From Pagrus major (taxonomy: Eukaryota > Chordata > Actinopteri > Spariformes > Sparidae), in NCBI RefSeq assembly GCF_040436345.1, contig NC_133218.1:28354710-28418709 (forward strand): 64,000 nucleotides of DNA. Direction: 5' to 3'. The translations under genes and the position numbers were made by a program. Every line of letters starts with the position of its first letter. Positions within the stretch are counted from its first letter, which is position 1. The notes beneath the pieces were generated by a model, which made no database searches, was not told the origin of the DNA, and saw only the letters and a list, made by a program, of their open reading frames with translations. Shown here piece by piece: positions 49,565 through 60,362 of the stretch.

Positions 49565-49567
<3 letters not shown>

Positions 49568-49657
<90 letters not shown>
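49568..49657. repeat. (TG)n microsatellite, about 90 bases
   Basis: A near-pure TG repeat immediately outside the RUFY2 promoter. It is long enough to be polymorphic. The Cys-Val and His-Thr open frames over it are artefacts. Confidence 0.97.
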
Positions 49658-49763
49658 CAGAGAGGCCTGGAGACAAGAGAGCCCAGACAGCTATTTTCAG
49701 ATACGTGGCTAGAAAAAGTCTGAAGCCACAGATGTCCTTAATATTCTGCAGAAGTGGATGGAC

Positions 49764-50147
49764 TTAAAGGTGCAATATGTAGTTTTGGGGAAGACGTTTT
49801 CATCAAAAAAAGAAAAATCTTCATCGACTGATTTTTTTTTTTATGCCTAAACAAACTAAATAGTTAAACGCTCTTAGTTTTCATGACTGAATACACTGCA
49901 TAAACAAACCGACCATCAAGGACAACTCAATTTCATTTCGTGTTACTTTGTTTATATGTGGCGGACCCTGCCACCTTTCTAGCCTCAGGCAGCGTTCTGG
50001 GGAACTTATTTCCTCTGAGAACAGCTTGTTTTAAACAAAAATACACATTTCTGAGTTTGTATTGTTACCAAATTAATATTATAAATATTAAAATGATGAA
50101 TTTGAATTCTCTCTTTCTTCTCCAAAACTACATATTGACCCTTTAAG
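49764..50147. mobile_element. Non-autonomous DNA element, TTAAAGGTGCA type, copy 1
   Basis: Starts CTTAAAGGTGCAATATGTAG and ends CTACATATTGACCCTTTAAG, giving inverted ends of about 20 bases. TAGTTTTCATGACTGAATAC and GCAGCGTTCTGG segments recur in the 59002-59268 copy. Non-coding MITE. Confidence 0.75.
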
Positions 50148-50425
50148 TACTTCAACTTTATGTGACTTTATTCTTCCATTTCACAGCCAATGAAATCCAA
50201 TTCAGTGGGAAATAATGTAGCCAAGCGACTTTTTACTCCGCTACATAATTTTGACAGTTGTGGTTAGTAATTATTTAAAAAAAATTGATTTCACATATAA
50301 AACATATGAAGTGCTGATTAAATGTGATGGATTATTTCAGACTAAACTACCAAATGGTGTTTAAAATAGTTCAAATATAAAGCCTTCATACATCAGTAAT
50401 AACAATACAATAATATAACTGCGTA

Positions 50426-50790
50426 ACAGCTCAAGAGCGTCATGCAAAATGTGGATCATCCAATGTACAGGGAGCTGAAGAGCTCTTTTAGTGACAGGCT
50501 TGTTATGCCGAGGTGGTCTTCTGAGAGATTCAGGAGGTCTTTTGTGCCGGCTGCAGTGAAGTTTTTTAACTAACATTGTTCCTGGCTGTCACTGTTAATT
50601 GATGTGATGACGAGATGTTGTTGAAGTACTGTGGAATGTTGTTAACCATGAATATGTTGAATATGTTATTGATGTTTACACTATTTATTATTTATGGTGC
50701 TGTGCTCTCCTCTTATTTTGTACGGCCTTGAAATGGGCTTTATTGGCAGATATGGAATATAATGATCATAATTATGGTTAATAACCATCA
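50426..50790 (+). mobile_element. LINE 3' end with reverse-transcriptase C-terminus
   Basis: One frame reads VDHPMYRELKSSFSDRLVMP and then RWSSERFRRSFVPAAVKFFN followed by TAA at about 50572. This HP(M/L)Y...RFRRSFVPAAV...N pattern is the C-terminal end of reverse transcriptases of fish non-LTR retrotransposons. About 210 bases of 3' UTR follow, with TGTACGGCC and GGGCTTTATTGG wording. It is a 5'-truncated copy, as is usual for LINEs. Confidence 0.75.
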
Positions 50791-50876
50791 TAATTATATT
50801 TTCATTAGTGTATAATTTCCTGAGACTAAGAATGAGAATGAACATTACCTTAAAATTTGCTTTTCATATCTACAGA

Positions 50877-51066
50877 GGGAGCAGGTTTTCTGCCAGAGGG
50901 TCCACTCTGTTGCACCGCCATGTTTCTACAGTAGCCCAGAACAGACAAACCAAAAACTGGCTCTGGAGATGGGCTTCAGCATTCATAGGAGAGGGTGTTC
51001 AGTTGATTGCAATCTGATAACCTCACAGCTAGATGCCACTAAATCCTACACACCGGACCTTTAAGT
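50877..51066 (-). mobile_element. Non-autonomous DNA element fragment, TTAAAGGTCC type
   Basis: On the minus strand it begins CTTAAAGGTCCGGTGTGTAG, then GATTTAGTGGCATCTAG, and later has AACATGGCGGTGCAAC. I recognise this as an abundant fish intergenic repeat. The opposite end is not clear, so this may be an incomplete copy. Confidence 0.6.
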
Positions 51067-53074
51067 AAATTTAGCAAATATTTTTTCCATAATTTTAGGC
51101 CTACTTAAAGTGGAGACAGATAATTTGTGGCTCACTTCCTAGAGGTGTTATTGTTGCCCTGGCTGTCACAAAGACATCTGGATCGCTTTCCTTTTTCATC
51201 ATGGTAGCAACTACTAACAACACAGTGCAAAATGTGTTTATTTTTTCATTTAGTCTTTATGGAGACATGAAAGCTGATTGAAATGGTGCCCGCTGGCAGA
51301 CAAAATTATGTTATGTCTCGTAATTTTAGGCAAAATATCTTTCATTTCACGATAATTACATACCTGGTTGTATAGAGATGGCTTTGAAACAGGATTTTGG
51401 CATGTACAATTTACAAAAAATATATAATTAAGCAGTCAAACGAATGAACAAAATTTAAGGATTTCTTTAAGTACATTTTATTTTTACTTTTTTAAATGCC
51501 TGTCCATAATTTCTTTGGTGGGTGGGGATCTGCTGGCGAAATTTGGACTCAGTATTTCCAAAGTCCTGTCTTTGGCCCTAGTTTGAATTTAGTATGATGA
51601 ACCCACAGAGGAATTTTCTTAAAATAGCAGTGCATGAAAGTATTTAGTCAAATTAAAATCATAACAGTGGAAACATTAACACCCACACAGGCTCCAGTAA
51701 AGCAGGGGAGAAAGTATCTCATGTGAGTGAGTTGGCTTTGGTTAGCCTGATTAAGTTTTAAAGTTAAACAAGTATGCTGCAAGTAATTTATGGCTGAAAC
51801 TAATGATCAGTTTCCCTGCTGATTATTTCATACATTAGTGACATCTTTAAATTCATTATTTTGTCAGATGGTCAGTGTAAAACACAAAAATATTCATTTT
51901 GCTATCATAGAGGAGTAAGAAAACCACCGAATATTCACATTTGTTAAAGCTGAAACCAGTGAATTTGTGAAATTTTTCTGAAAAATAACTTAAATAATTA
52001 ATCCATTATTCAAATTGTTGTGGAATACTAACAGAGCATAAAGAGCTGTCATTTTCTCACCAAGTTTTAGAAACACATGAATTATTCACAACCTTTAATG
52101 TTGTCATAGATTAGATAGAAGTCCACCTCACTGTCTTGATGATTGGTTACATGTTTAGATGTCACCGGTAATTATCAGAGTTATCGTCCTTTAATTTTAG
52201 GTGCTATTAATTAACTCTGACTGAGATCAGTCCCAAGAAAAAAACATAAATTACTGTATATCTATTAGGGTTAGAGTCAGAGTGTCCTTAATGTCTTGCA
52301 ACAGACAATAGTGAACCGCAGACAGGAGACATGCTTTGGCGGTTTATGCATTTACATGGTGACTCACACTTGACTCATGGAAAGGTCTAATCTGTTGTGA
52401 AGTCAGTTGGCTCTGTAGCTGATGGCTTTCCTAATGATTAGCCAACTTGTTTTAGTCACTCTTACAGAACTTAATTAGTTTGAATGCAGTGACATGGATC
52501 CACAGACTGATATGAGACTGTTGTTTGTAGATAACACAAGCATTGTGTGAGGCCAGGTCAGAGTCATTCATTCAAACAGCACCTGCCAACCTACCTTGGC
52601 TGTACGCTAGCCGCTCCATACTCTCACTGTGAGTGATGCCCCAGCGGTGGAGACTCTGAGGTGAGTACATGGTGAGTGGGACCCTCCTCTGCCCACTGCC
52701 TTGTTGCAAAGAGGATAAATCAAGCAGATCCCTGAGTCTTTAAGTGGCCCACTATGGTCTGGTTATTCTGATTCCCTTGAACCAGATGGCCCTCCCTCCT
52801 GAACTGCTGTGGACTGTTTTGGCTTGTTCTCATATGGCGTGTTCCCGTTTGGTCAGGTTTGGTCACAGTCTCAGGGTGTGGTGGGCTTCTGCTGAAGTGA
52901 GCAGGACAGCCTGGGAGAAAACAGACAGTAGAGACAGACTGAATAAGATCTTAGAAGCAGGGAGTTTAGACAAGTGTAAAAACAAATTTGATCTTGTTGT
53001 CTGTGGTACAGGTTATCTTAAGTAAAGGTTAGTGTTGGGGATGATGATGCTAAGAAGCTTTCCAATCGCCACTG
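51067..53074. other. Intergenic sequence, mostly unassigned
   Basis: Apart from the repeat at 51791-52025, this stretch shows no gene. Open frames such as 52744-53025 lack any recognisable domain and are not flanked by a convincing exon structure. Confidence 0.5.
51791..52025. mobile_element. hAT-like non-autonomous element copy
   Basis: GGCTGAAACTAATGATCAGT at one end, CATAGAGGAGTAAGAAAACC and AATATTCACATTTG in the middle, and TTAATCCATTATTCAAATTG at the other. This order is that of an abundant fish hAT-type MITE (compare 53075-53432 and 7881-8035). Confidence 0.6.
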
Positions 53075-53432
53075 GGGTTGAAGCTATTGATTTTCTTCAC
53101 CATAGATTAATCTCCTAATCATTTCCAACTTAATGGATCAGTCGTTTGGTTCCCAAAATGACAAAAAGAAATAGTGAAAAAGGTCCATCCCAGTCTCTCG
53201 AGTCAGAGAGGAGGTCCTCAGATATCCTGTTGTCAACCCAAAACCCCAAATTATCCAGTTCAATGTAAAAGAGAGAGAAGCAGGGAATCTCCACATCCAG
53301 AACGGCAAAACAAAAAACAAAAAACAGCTCCTTCTTCTACATAAAAAAATTACTTTGACATTGAATAGATTATCATAGTAGGTAGCACTTATCCCTCTGT
53401 CAATCGATCAGTCGACCAATCGTTGCAGCTCT
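53075..53432. mobile_element. hAT-like non-autonomous element, fuller copy
   Basis: Begins GGGTTGAAGCTATTGATTTT and ends CCAATCGTTGCAGCTCTAA. The interior has TCAGTCGTTTGGTTCCCAAA and TCCTCAGATATCCTGTTGTC, words typical of this family. About 358 bp and non-coding. Confidence 0.6.
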
Positions 53433-55020
53433 AATTGCCACTAATCTGCCATGGTCAGCATGCCAATCTGACATCATCATCCCAGTCAAGCCCATAGGTC
53501 ATACTTCCTTCAGCTCAGGTCCCATTCACAGTCATTGAGAAGAAAAAAACAACTAACCTTTCTGTACGTCTAACCTGGTTCCAGTAGAATAATGAATGAA
53601 ATAGATACAAACAGCTGATTATCAACTACTTCATTGTCTCACAATGTACTTGATTTAAAGTTTACTCCCCGTCACATTACGTCTTTGCCTCCCATTCCTC
53701 TCATACACTACAGGATGAGACCTTTCACTGCCATAAATAATATATGCCAAAAGGTTCTTCTCTCAGATATCATACTAAAATCTAATACATCTTGATTGAG
53801 TCACCACCAGGGTTTTGCATCTTGCTTTACCAAAAAGAAGTTTTACCTTTTCTCTGAGTAGCAGCTTATGAGGAATGCATCCAGTGGGCCTCCACCTCAC
53901 TGTAGTATGGACGTAAAAGCCTTCGACCACACCAACTGAAGAATGTCAGATCCATTATAACACACAGTGATAGAAACTGTAGGAGCATGGAAGCTACAGT
54001 AAACTGCATTACAAGGACCACTTCTGTTGTTCTGCTTCTCCTTGCCATACTCTCTCTCTCTCTCTAATAGCTCAGTGCTGACCAGAGATCATATGACCGG
54101 TTTCTTGCAGATCCGTACCCTCCTTAGCTGTTTGTATACTGCCTGAGCTAATTCTCTGAATGGCTGCTTCTCATTCTGGTCAACAGAGTATTCATAATTG
54201 CAGCTGCCTGAACATTGATGCCCATTTCTTATTTTTTCTTTTTCTTTCCGTGTTGCCTGTTTACTGCGCATGTAACTGTATCTGTATGTCATTATATCCC
54301 CTGATTTTTACTTATTGTCTGACTTCTTGTTTTTATTGCTGCCTGTTTGCCCTCCTATCACGATCACAAGAGTCATGTTAGCCTCTTCGTCTTTTGGTCT
54401 TTCCAGCCCGTCCCCAATCAGAAAAACAATCATTGAGGACGACAGTTAAGCAGCTTAATAACATGGTGTGAGTTTGTAATTTTTTGTCATTGCCGTGATA
54501 TTATTCATAACATCATGGTGATGCACACTGGTTGGAGGGGCCCCCTGGGAATTTTTGCCTAGGACTGCTTATTACGACCTATTTTTATGTATTTTGTTAG
54601 GTGATGACCTCTAGTGGCCATAGTAATTATTACAGAAGCAAAGGAGGAAGTCAGGCGAGGTAGTATAAAGAGCAAAAAAGCCTGTATAGGAGGAGGTTGG
54701 TGACAGACAGCTGGGTTAAACATGCACTTTCACGCAATGGACTTTCACCAAGGATACTGTTTGTGTCCAGTGTGTAAGTTATTTTAACTTATTAATACAG
54801 TAACGTGACGAATGTAGCTTAAGTACATAACTTAGTCACTGGCTATTCAGTTGTTTAGGTATGAGCATGTGTTGCCTTCTGCAGGTTTGTTTGGCTGTGC
54901 TTTTGTGAGGTTGTCTGTACATTTTCTGCTTGTTTGTCTGACTACCTTTAACACTATATCACAGTTCAGCAACACCGACAGCATCTATGCATCAGCATTA
55001 CGGTTTGAATGTGTTTGACT
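53433..55020. other. Intergenic sequence with a possible unclassified repeat
   Basis: No gene recognised. The part at about 54530-54790 (GGGGCCCCCTGGGAATTTTT, GATGACCTCTAGTGGCCAT, GTATAAAGAGC, TCCAGTGTGTAAG) looks repeat-like and holds a TATA-like box, but I cannot assign it to a family or find its ends. Confidence 0.4.
54051..54065. repeat. Short (CT)n repeat
   Basis: CTCTCTCTCTCTCT in intergenic sequence. Confidence 0.8.
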
Positions 55021-55163
55021 TTAAGGTGCAATAAGAAATTTTGGAGAAAGAAATAAAGATGCTTTGGGTTGGTGGAGTTGGCCAGCCACCAACCCAAAAT
55101 GTTTGTATTTGGAGACCTGGGAATGAGACTCAACAGTTAACTATCTTTCATACTGCACCTTTA
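55021..55163. mobile_element. Short MITE with internal hairpin
   Basis: Ends TTAAGGTGCA and TGCACCTTTAA are inverted. Inside, TTTGGGTTGGTGG and CCACCAACCCAAA form a 13-bp perfect stem around 55062-55100. At 143 bp it is non-coding. The ends resemble the TTAAAGGTGCA family at 49764 and 59002. Confidence 0.7.
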
Positions 55164-56427
55164 ATGTTATTGATTCAATATTTTCACCCTAATGTAAGAG
55201 AAAAACGCATACCCATGTCAGTATCTGACACATGCAACAGTTCATTCTGATACTCACATCCAAACTACTTTTTTTCTCCATTTATCTCAGCATCATTTTG
55301 CCATCTCTCTCCTCCAGCCCGCCATCCACCGTCCTCCTCCACTCTGTCCGTCTCATCTCTTCCTTCACGTCTGAACCACACCTAAACAAACACACTAACC
55401 ACCACTTCCAGGGTGGTATGTTTGCACCATATGACTAGTTCATCATTGCAGGCACACGCCCTTCCGTATGACAGACAGTCGGAGCAACCAATCAATAGTC
55501 TTCAGTGAAACCTCTTCCTACCAATAGGGGTGTGATGCTGTTTCACTGTAGTAGCCAGCCTTTCATTCTGCAGCAGCGCTGGAAGTGGGGTGCTGCTATG
55601 CTCACAGATTGTGATACACGTTTTCATCCATTTGATAAGCAGGAAACAAAAAAACAGTGCTGTGCTACAACAGCAGAGGAGATGAGGAGTACATTTTATA
55701 AAGCAGAAGACAAAAATTAAAGTATAATCAGAACCTGTACTGCACTAAGTGTATGTATGTGAGGGCTGTAACAATACCAACATGTAAAGAATGTTATCAT
55801 GTAAATATTGTCTCTCACCTCAAGCAGTAGAAAGAAGAGAGTCGATCCCTGTTTCTGCAGCTTGTCAGCAGTCCGTAGTCCAGTCCAAACAAAGGGATAA
55901 GTCTATGTTCTGGTCTAGTATGCAGAGACTGAGGAAATGACTCGGTGGAAGCTTTAACAGTTGTGAAGCAGTAAGCCGGTACATGCTCTGGAGACATCAC
56001 CGACAGAAACCACAACCATCACCCCACACAGCGCCCAATGACAAGAGAGCAGGAAGCCTGGGAGAGGGGGAGGGGTTAGGGGGTAACACAGCAAAGAGAG
56101 AGGAGAGGGAGGGAGGAGGCTCGTAGGGGGATAAATACAGTGAGGGGAGAGGAGAGGGGAGAGATGCTGGGTGAGGGGAGCAGAGTGTTGACAAAATACA
56201 AGCAGCAGGAAGACAGTAAGAGGGGCACTGACTTGTATTCATACACCCCACCCACATATTAGCATAACACACTGTTCATATGAATGGAATACATGAAGAC
56301 GTGAATGAAAACATACACGTTAGTGAACAGTGCTTTCTGCGACGGAGGAGGGTCGAGCCTGTCGTTACCAACCAATCCCTGACTAAGGGTTGAACAGAGA
56401 GGGAGGTCCTTCTTGAGACCAGAGATT

Positions 56428-56469
<42 letters not shown>

Positions 56470-56690
56470 GAAGTGAATGACTTTGCAGCTAAGACAATGA
56501 AATCGTATCACTGCAGTTAGAAAGTACTATCATTGAAATACAAGATAAAGCTGCTCATACTTTCCTATAAACCACCAAGGCAAAAGGATGAGCGGGGAAA
56601 AGACACAAGAGGTTCCTGTACACTTGGGTGGATGATAAAAACAAACACTGAATGGCAAAGTCAGTATTTTTATGATGAAATATGTACAAT
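55164..56690. other. Intergenic sequence with purine-rich tract and (TG)n
   Basis: Contains a strand-asymmetric G/A-rich tract at about 56055-56180 (GGGAGAGG-like) and a (TG)n at 56429-56465. On the minus strand CTACTGCTTGAG|GTGAGAGAC at about 55816 is a good splice donor that could end an unrecognised 5' exon, but its peptide is not familiar. Confidence 0.4.
56429..56465. repeat. (TG)n microsatellite
   Basis: About 37 bases of TG repeat in intergenic sequence. Confidence 0.95.
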
Positions 56691-57790
56691 CATATATGTA
56701 TAAGTGTGTAGTTTTGCGTGTCTGTAAATAGTTGGTAATAATTTATGAGAATTTTGTACATAGGTCGATCATTTGTGTAAATCTGTATCACAGACTGTGC
56801 CCTTAATATAAAACACTGACGTATTTTAGCAGCAGCTACCCTCAGATTTGAATATAGAGCACCTTTTTGAAAACTAAAGCGTTGCAAAAATAACAAGAAG
56901 CAAAATTCAGGAGCAAAAAATATTTATTTGTAAAAAAATATATGGTAGAAATAACTCCTTTCAGAAAGATAAAGGAGATATATTTATGTACAATCAGTGA
57001 GTTCTTTCTAATCTACAAAAATCATTTGAAATGAAGCAGGCGGCGTTGACAAGCAGAATAATTATTCCCCATAAGGTGTCCAATTTTTAACAAAGTTAAA
57101 GAAAACAACTGTATTTATTTTTGCTGTTTTTTCAAATGATGTCTGAACTGAACTGATGTGTGTTGGTACTTAGTCATCAATGTTTATCTGGCAACACTAC
57201 AACACAATGAGCAGTGATAAACAAAGTGTTAAGGAGTTTTGATTTTAAGGTGTAATTGTGGCATTTAAGCGTTCTGTATGCAAAAATTAAATAGAACTTT
57301 TCAACAGAAAAGTTAATAAACCAATGGCTCAAACACATTTTCTTATTTTTCATTATGCAGAGTTACACGTCACACATGTTTTGTCAAACCTAGCCCCAAT
57401 TACATAAAGGTGTGTGGACAGAATATCAAACACATCTTTTAACATGATGCATTTTTATACAAATCACTAAAAACACACAGCCTCAAAAGTGAGCAGAATG
57501 AACATGATGAACTTTAAAAGGAAGGAGTTATTATGGCACTGTTGTTTTTGATTGTATTAGATTTCACTGCACACGTGTAACTAACAACTCTAAAAAAAAA
57601 AGGTGGCTCCCTCTCCTACATTCAGAATTAGAGACACTTTTCTCTGTTTTCAAACCAACAGACGAAGGTCTTGATACATAGATGACTCTCTTCATATTGA
57701 TATTTTTTACTAGCGGTGGTTATCCCAAAATAAATATTAAGACGTTATAATGACTAAAAAAATAGATTTACATGTTGAGTGCTTTAAGAA
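56691..57790 (-). other. Probable 3' UTR and downstream flank of the MADF-BESS gene
   Basis: AT-rich and free of recognisable exons or repeats. AATAAA on the minus strand occurs at 57791-57796, just 18 bases past the stop, and again at 57114-57119, so short and long 3' UTRs are both possible. Confidence 0.45.
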
Positions 57791-57813
57791 TTTATTGCCT
57801 TCTGATGAGCCCT

Positions 57814-59987
57814 TTAGTCCTCAAACTCTGCAGCATAAAGCACTTGCTGGAATTTCATCCGCACCTCCATTCTCTTTTTAATTGTGAGCCTCTTCAGTGA
57901 GGGCAGAAGGCTGAGCAGAAACAGTTCATCTTCATCTCTGAGGCCGGTGAGGGCATCTGAAGGACCTATCTCACTGTCTGTGGTGGTTTGCCTTTTACGT
58001 TTAAGAGGGACTCCTATCTCCTGATGGCTGTTTGGAGAGGACTCCACAAGAGCAAAGCTTGTACTAACGACAGGCAGGGGAAGCTTCTCGTCTTTATCGC
58101 GCTCTTTCTCCAGGTCATCACCACTTCCAGCTCCCTGTGTGGCATGAAAGAGGGATATAGTATTAGTGGTTTACACAGACAATAACACTTCTAAAACAAG
58201 CTTCAATATATATGGTGATTTCAGGAAGCTGGAGCGTACATATTATGCATTTATAAATTGTCCAGCTTAGTACCTATGGTATTACAACACAATGTAATGT
58301 AATAATGGCTTTTTAAGATCCTCTCTTGCTAAAGAATATTTTCCTTCGCCTTTAAAAAAGGGGTATATATTGCAGGAATACTCTACTGTCACCTCCAAGA
58401 GAATTAGATGTCGACATATCAAGTTCTCTTTACCACCCAAAGCCAAAGAAGTGCACTTTAAAACAAAGAACGATATCTAAACCTGCAGGGAGTTTTTGTG
58501 AAGTTCAATATTGATACTAATGAATGAACTGTAAATCAGGAATAGAAAGTTGTAATATTTATCAATAACTTGATCATACTCGCCATGTATTTTTTTACAT
58601 GAATTCCTAAAGGTTTCCACATTTCACAACACATTTGAAAGAGTTGTCTCTTTATTTAGATTCTTTAAAATTGATTAGATCTAAGAATGCCTTATATCTT
58701 TATGAATGCTTGCCAGATATATGTTATTTGACCCCAGACAGAAGCTGAAACAGACTTTCTTTTGTCTTTTTACTTAGTTTTTGTATTTATTTGTACTATT
58801 GTCTTATCAATTTTACATCTTGATTTTTTTTGCTCAGTCTTAACTTGTATTTTTTCTTGGAATGTATTATGCTTGTGAATTTTTATTTAATACTTATTCT
58901 GAAATAAAGTAAAAACAAAATTAAAAGGTATTACAACTGTGTAGCGTATGGTGTGTAAGGTGTCCGTATATAAAATGTATGTTTGTTTGTGTATTTATGT
59001 TTTAAAGGTGCACTATGCAGTTTGGGGGAAGACATTTTAATGCCGAAACAAATAAACTGAATTAAGTTAACAAACTCTTTTTGTATTCATGACTGAATAA
59101 AGTGAATAAACAATGTGACCTGAAAGGAAAACACAAATTCATACTGTTTTACTTCAAACAGCGTTCTAGGGACCAGATATTCCTTGAGTTTTTATTATAA
59201 TGTCATTATTATTGTAAATATAAGAACTCTGAAAATGTCTTCTCCAAAACTACATAGTGCCCCTTTAAACTAAGAACGACTGACTAGGTTGTGTCACGTT
59301 TTGCTGTGCTTTTATTTTGAAAACTAACCCGGATATCAGGCAGGTGTCAACGATGTAGCTAGCGGTGCTTTTATTCGCTTAGCATGTACTTCGCTTTGAT
59401 ACATTCTTGGTTTACCGTGAGGGATATGCAGCTAATAATATATTTTTAGCTACGTATACAGCTATACTGACAGACAATATAACTTTATACAGATAAATTA
59501 CCGAGTGAGTACAGTTAGCATATTGTTAGCGGTGGCTATACTTCTGTATGTGGAGTAATGAGTAATTAGCTACATGCTAGCTACGTGACCAAGCTAGTAT
59601 TTTTGTTATGTACTGTCAGCGAGGGACGGGCAGGCTGACACACACCTCGTCGGTCTCCCCCATGCCAGCTCCTGGTCTGGGTTTGACATAGGCGCTGAGC
59701 CAGGCCAGCTGGTTGTACAGCACCGGGATGGGCCTCTCCACCGGGTTCTCGTCGTCCGTCAGCAGACTGAAGTTTCTCTTGGCCATTCGCTTCTTCGCTT
59801 TGCAGAACTTGTCGCGTAGATTTTTCCATTTCAGCTTCAGCTCCTCCTCCGACTTCCCCATGTTCTCCGCGATTTCTTTCCACGACACGTGCCCCTTCAT
59901 GTTGTCTTTGTAGTCCCGCCGCGACTGGTCGTACAGATTCGGGTGTTGACGTATCAGGTCCGCCAGCTTCTTCTCGACAGTGTTCAT
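57814..59987 (-). CDS. MADF-BESS domain protein
   Basis: Two exons, 59987-59646 and 58134-57814, join in phase 0 to give 220 aa. Residues about 6-95 form a MADF domain, a Myb/SANT-like DNA-binding fold: LADLIRQHPNLYDQSRRDY, then WKEIAENMGKSEEELKLKWK and LRDKFCKAKKRM. The C-terminus, DEDELFLLSLLPSLKRLTIK followed by KKRMEVRMKFQQVLYAAEF, fits the BESS interaction motif. A basic KRKRQ patch at about residue 161 may be a nuclear localisation signal. MADF-BESS proteins are typically transcriptional regulators, and many fish copies relate to genes carried by Harbinger-type transposons, so a domesticated origin is possible. The name of the orthologue is not certain. ATG context aaaATGa. Confidence 0.88.
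59002..59268. mobile_element. Non-autonomous DNA element, TTAAAGGTGCA type, copy 2
   Basis: Starts TTTAAAGGTGCACTATGCAG and ends CTACATAGTGCCCCTTTAAA. It shares ATTCATGACTGAATAAAGTG and CAGCGTTCTAGGGA with copy 1 at 49764-50147. It sits in the only intron of the MADF-BESS gene. Confidence 0.75.
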
Positions 59988-60110
59988 TTTGTTTGTGTGT
60001 GTCTTTATTTCATCGCGAAGTCCTTTCGGCGGCGGCCCCCGATCGACGTTCGTCTCCCTCGCCGGGTCACGGTTGGCAGAAGGAAGTGCGAAGCGCCATT
60101 AATTCAAAAT
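59988..60110 (-). promoter_or_regulatory. MADF-BESS gene promoter and 5' leader
   Basis: A short GC/CpG-rich block directly upstream of the ATG (GGCGGCGGCCCCCGATCG), followed outward by AGAAGGAAGTGCG with an ETS-type GGAAGT. No TATA box was seen. Confidence 0.5.
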
Positions 60111-60199
60111 AAAAGTTCTGTCATTGACGATTATTATTGTAGGAAATGTGACATAAAAATAAAGTGGATTTTCCATATATCACATTTTCTTTCATTGAA

Positions 60200-60362
60200 T
60201 TATAATACACAGTACTTCCATATATTCACACAGTTTATATTTGTATTACGTCTTTTAAGTATTTTCAGTATTGTTTGTTGTTTTGCACCTACAGACCACA
60301 GCAAATTCCTGGTACGTGTGGACTTACTTGGCAATAAAAGCGATTCTGATTGTGATATAGTA
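60200..60362 (+). mobile_element. LINE/SINE 3' tail
   Basis: GACCACAGCAAATTCCTGGT, ACTTACTTGGCAATAAAAGC and GATTCTGATTGTGATA form the characteristic 3' end of a very common fish non-LTR family with a GATTCT-type tail. Only the 3' end is present. Confidence 0.65.

Noticed and set aside
49570-49767. Cys-Val or His-Thr open frames at 49.6 kb
   Set aside because: Same artefact over a 90-base TG repeat.
54530-54790. Possible promoter-bearing repeat or long terminal repeat-like piece
   Set aside because: I found no matching ends, partner copy or internal genes, so it is recorded only as unclassified sequence.
59581-59883. Minus-strand frame overlapping the MADF-BESS first exon
   Set aside because: It is a different frame of the real exon. 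The 59987 frame encodes the MADF domain.
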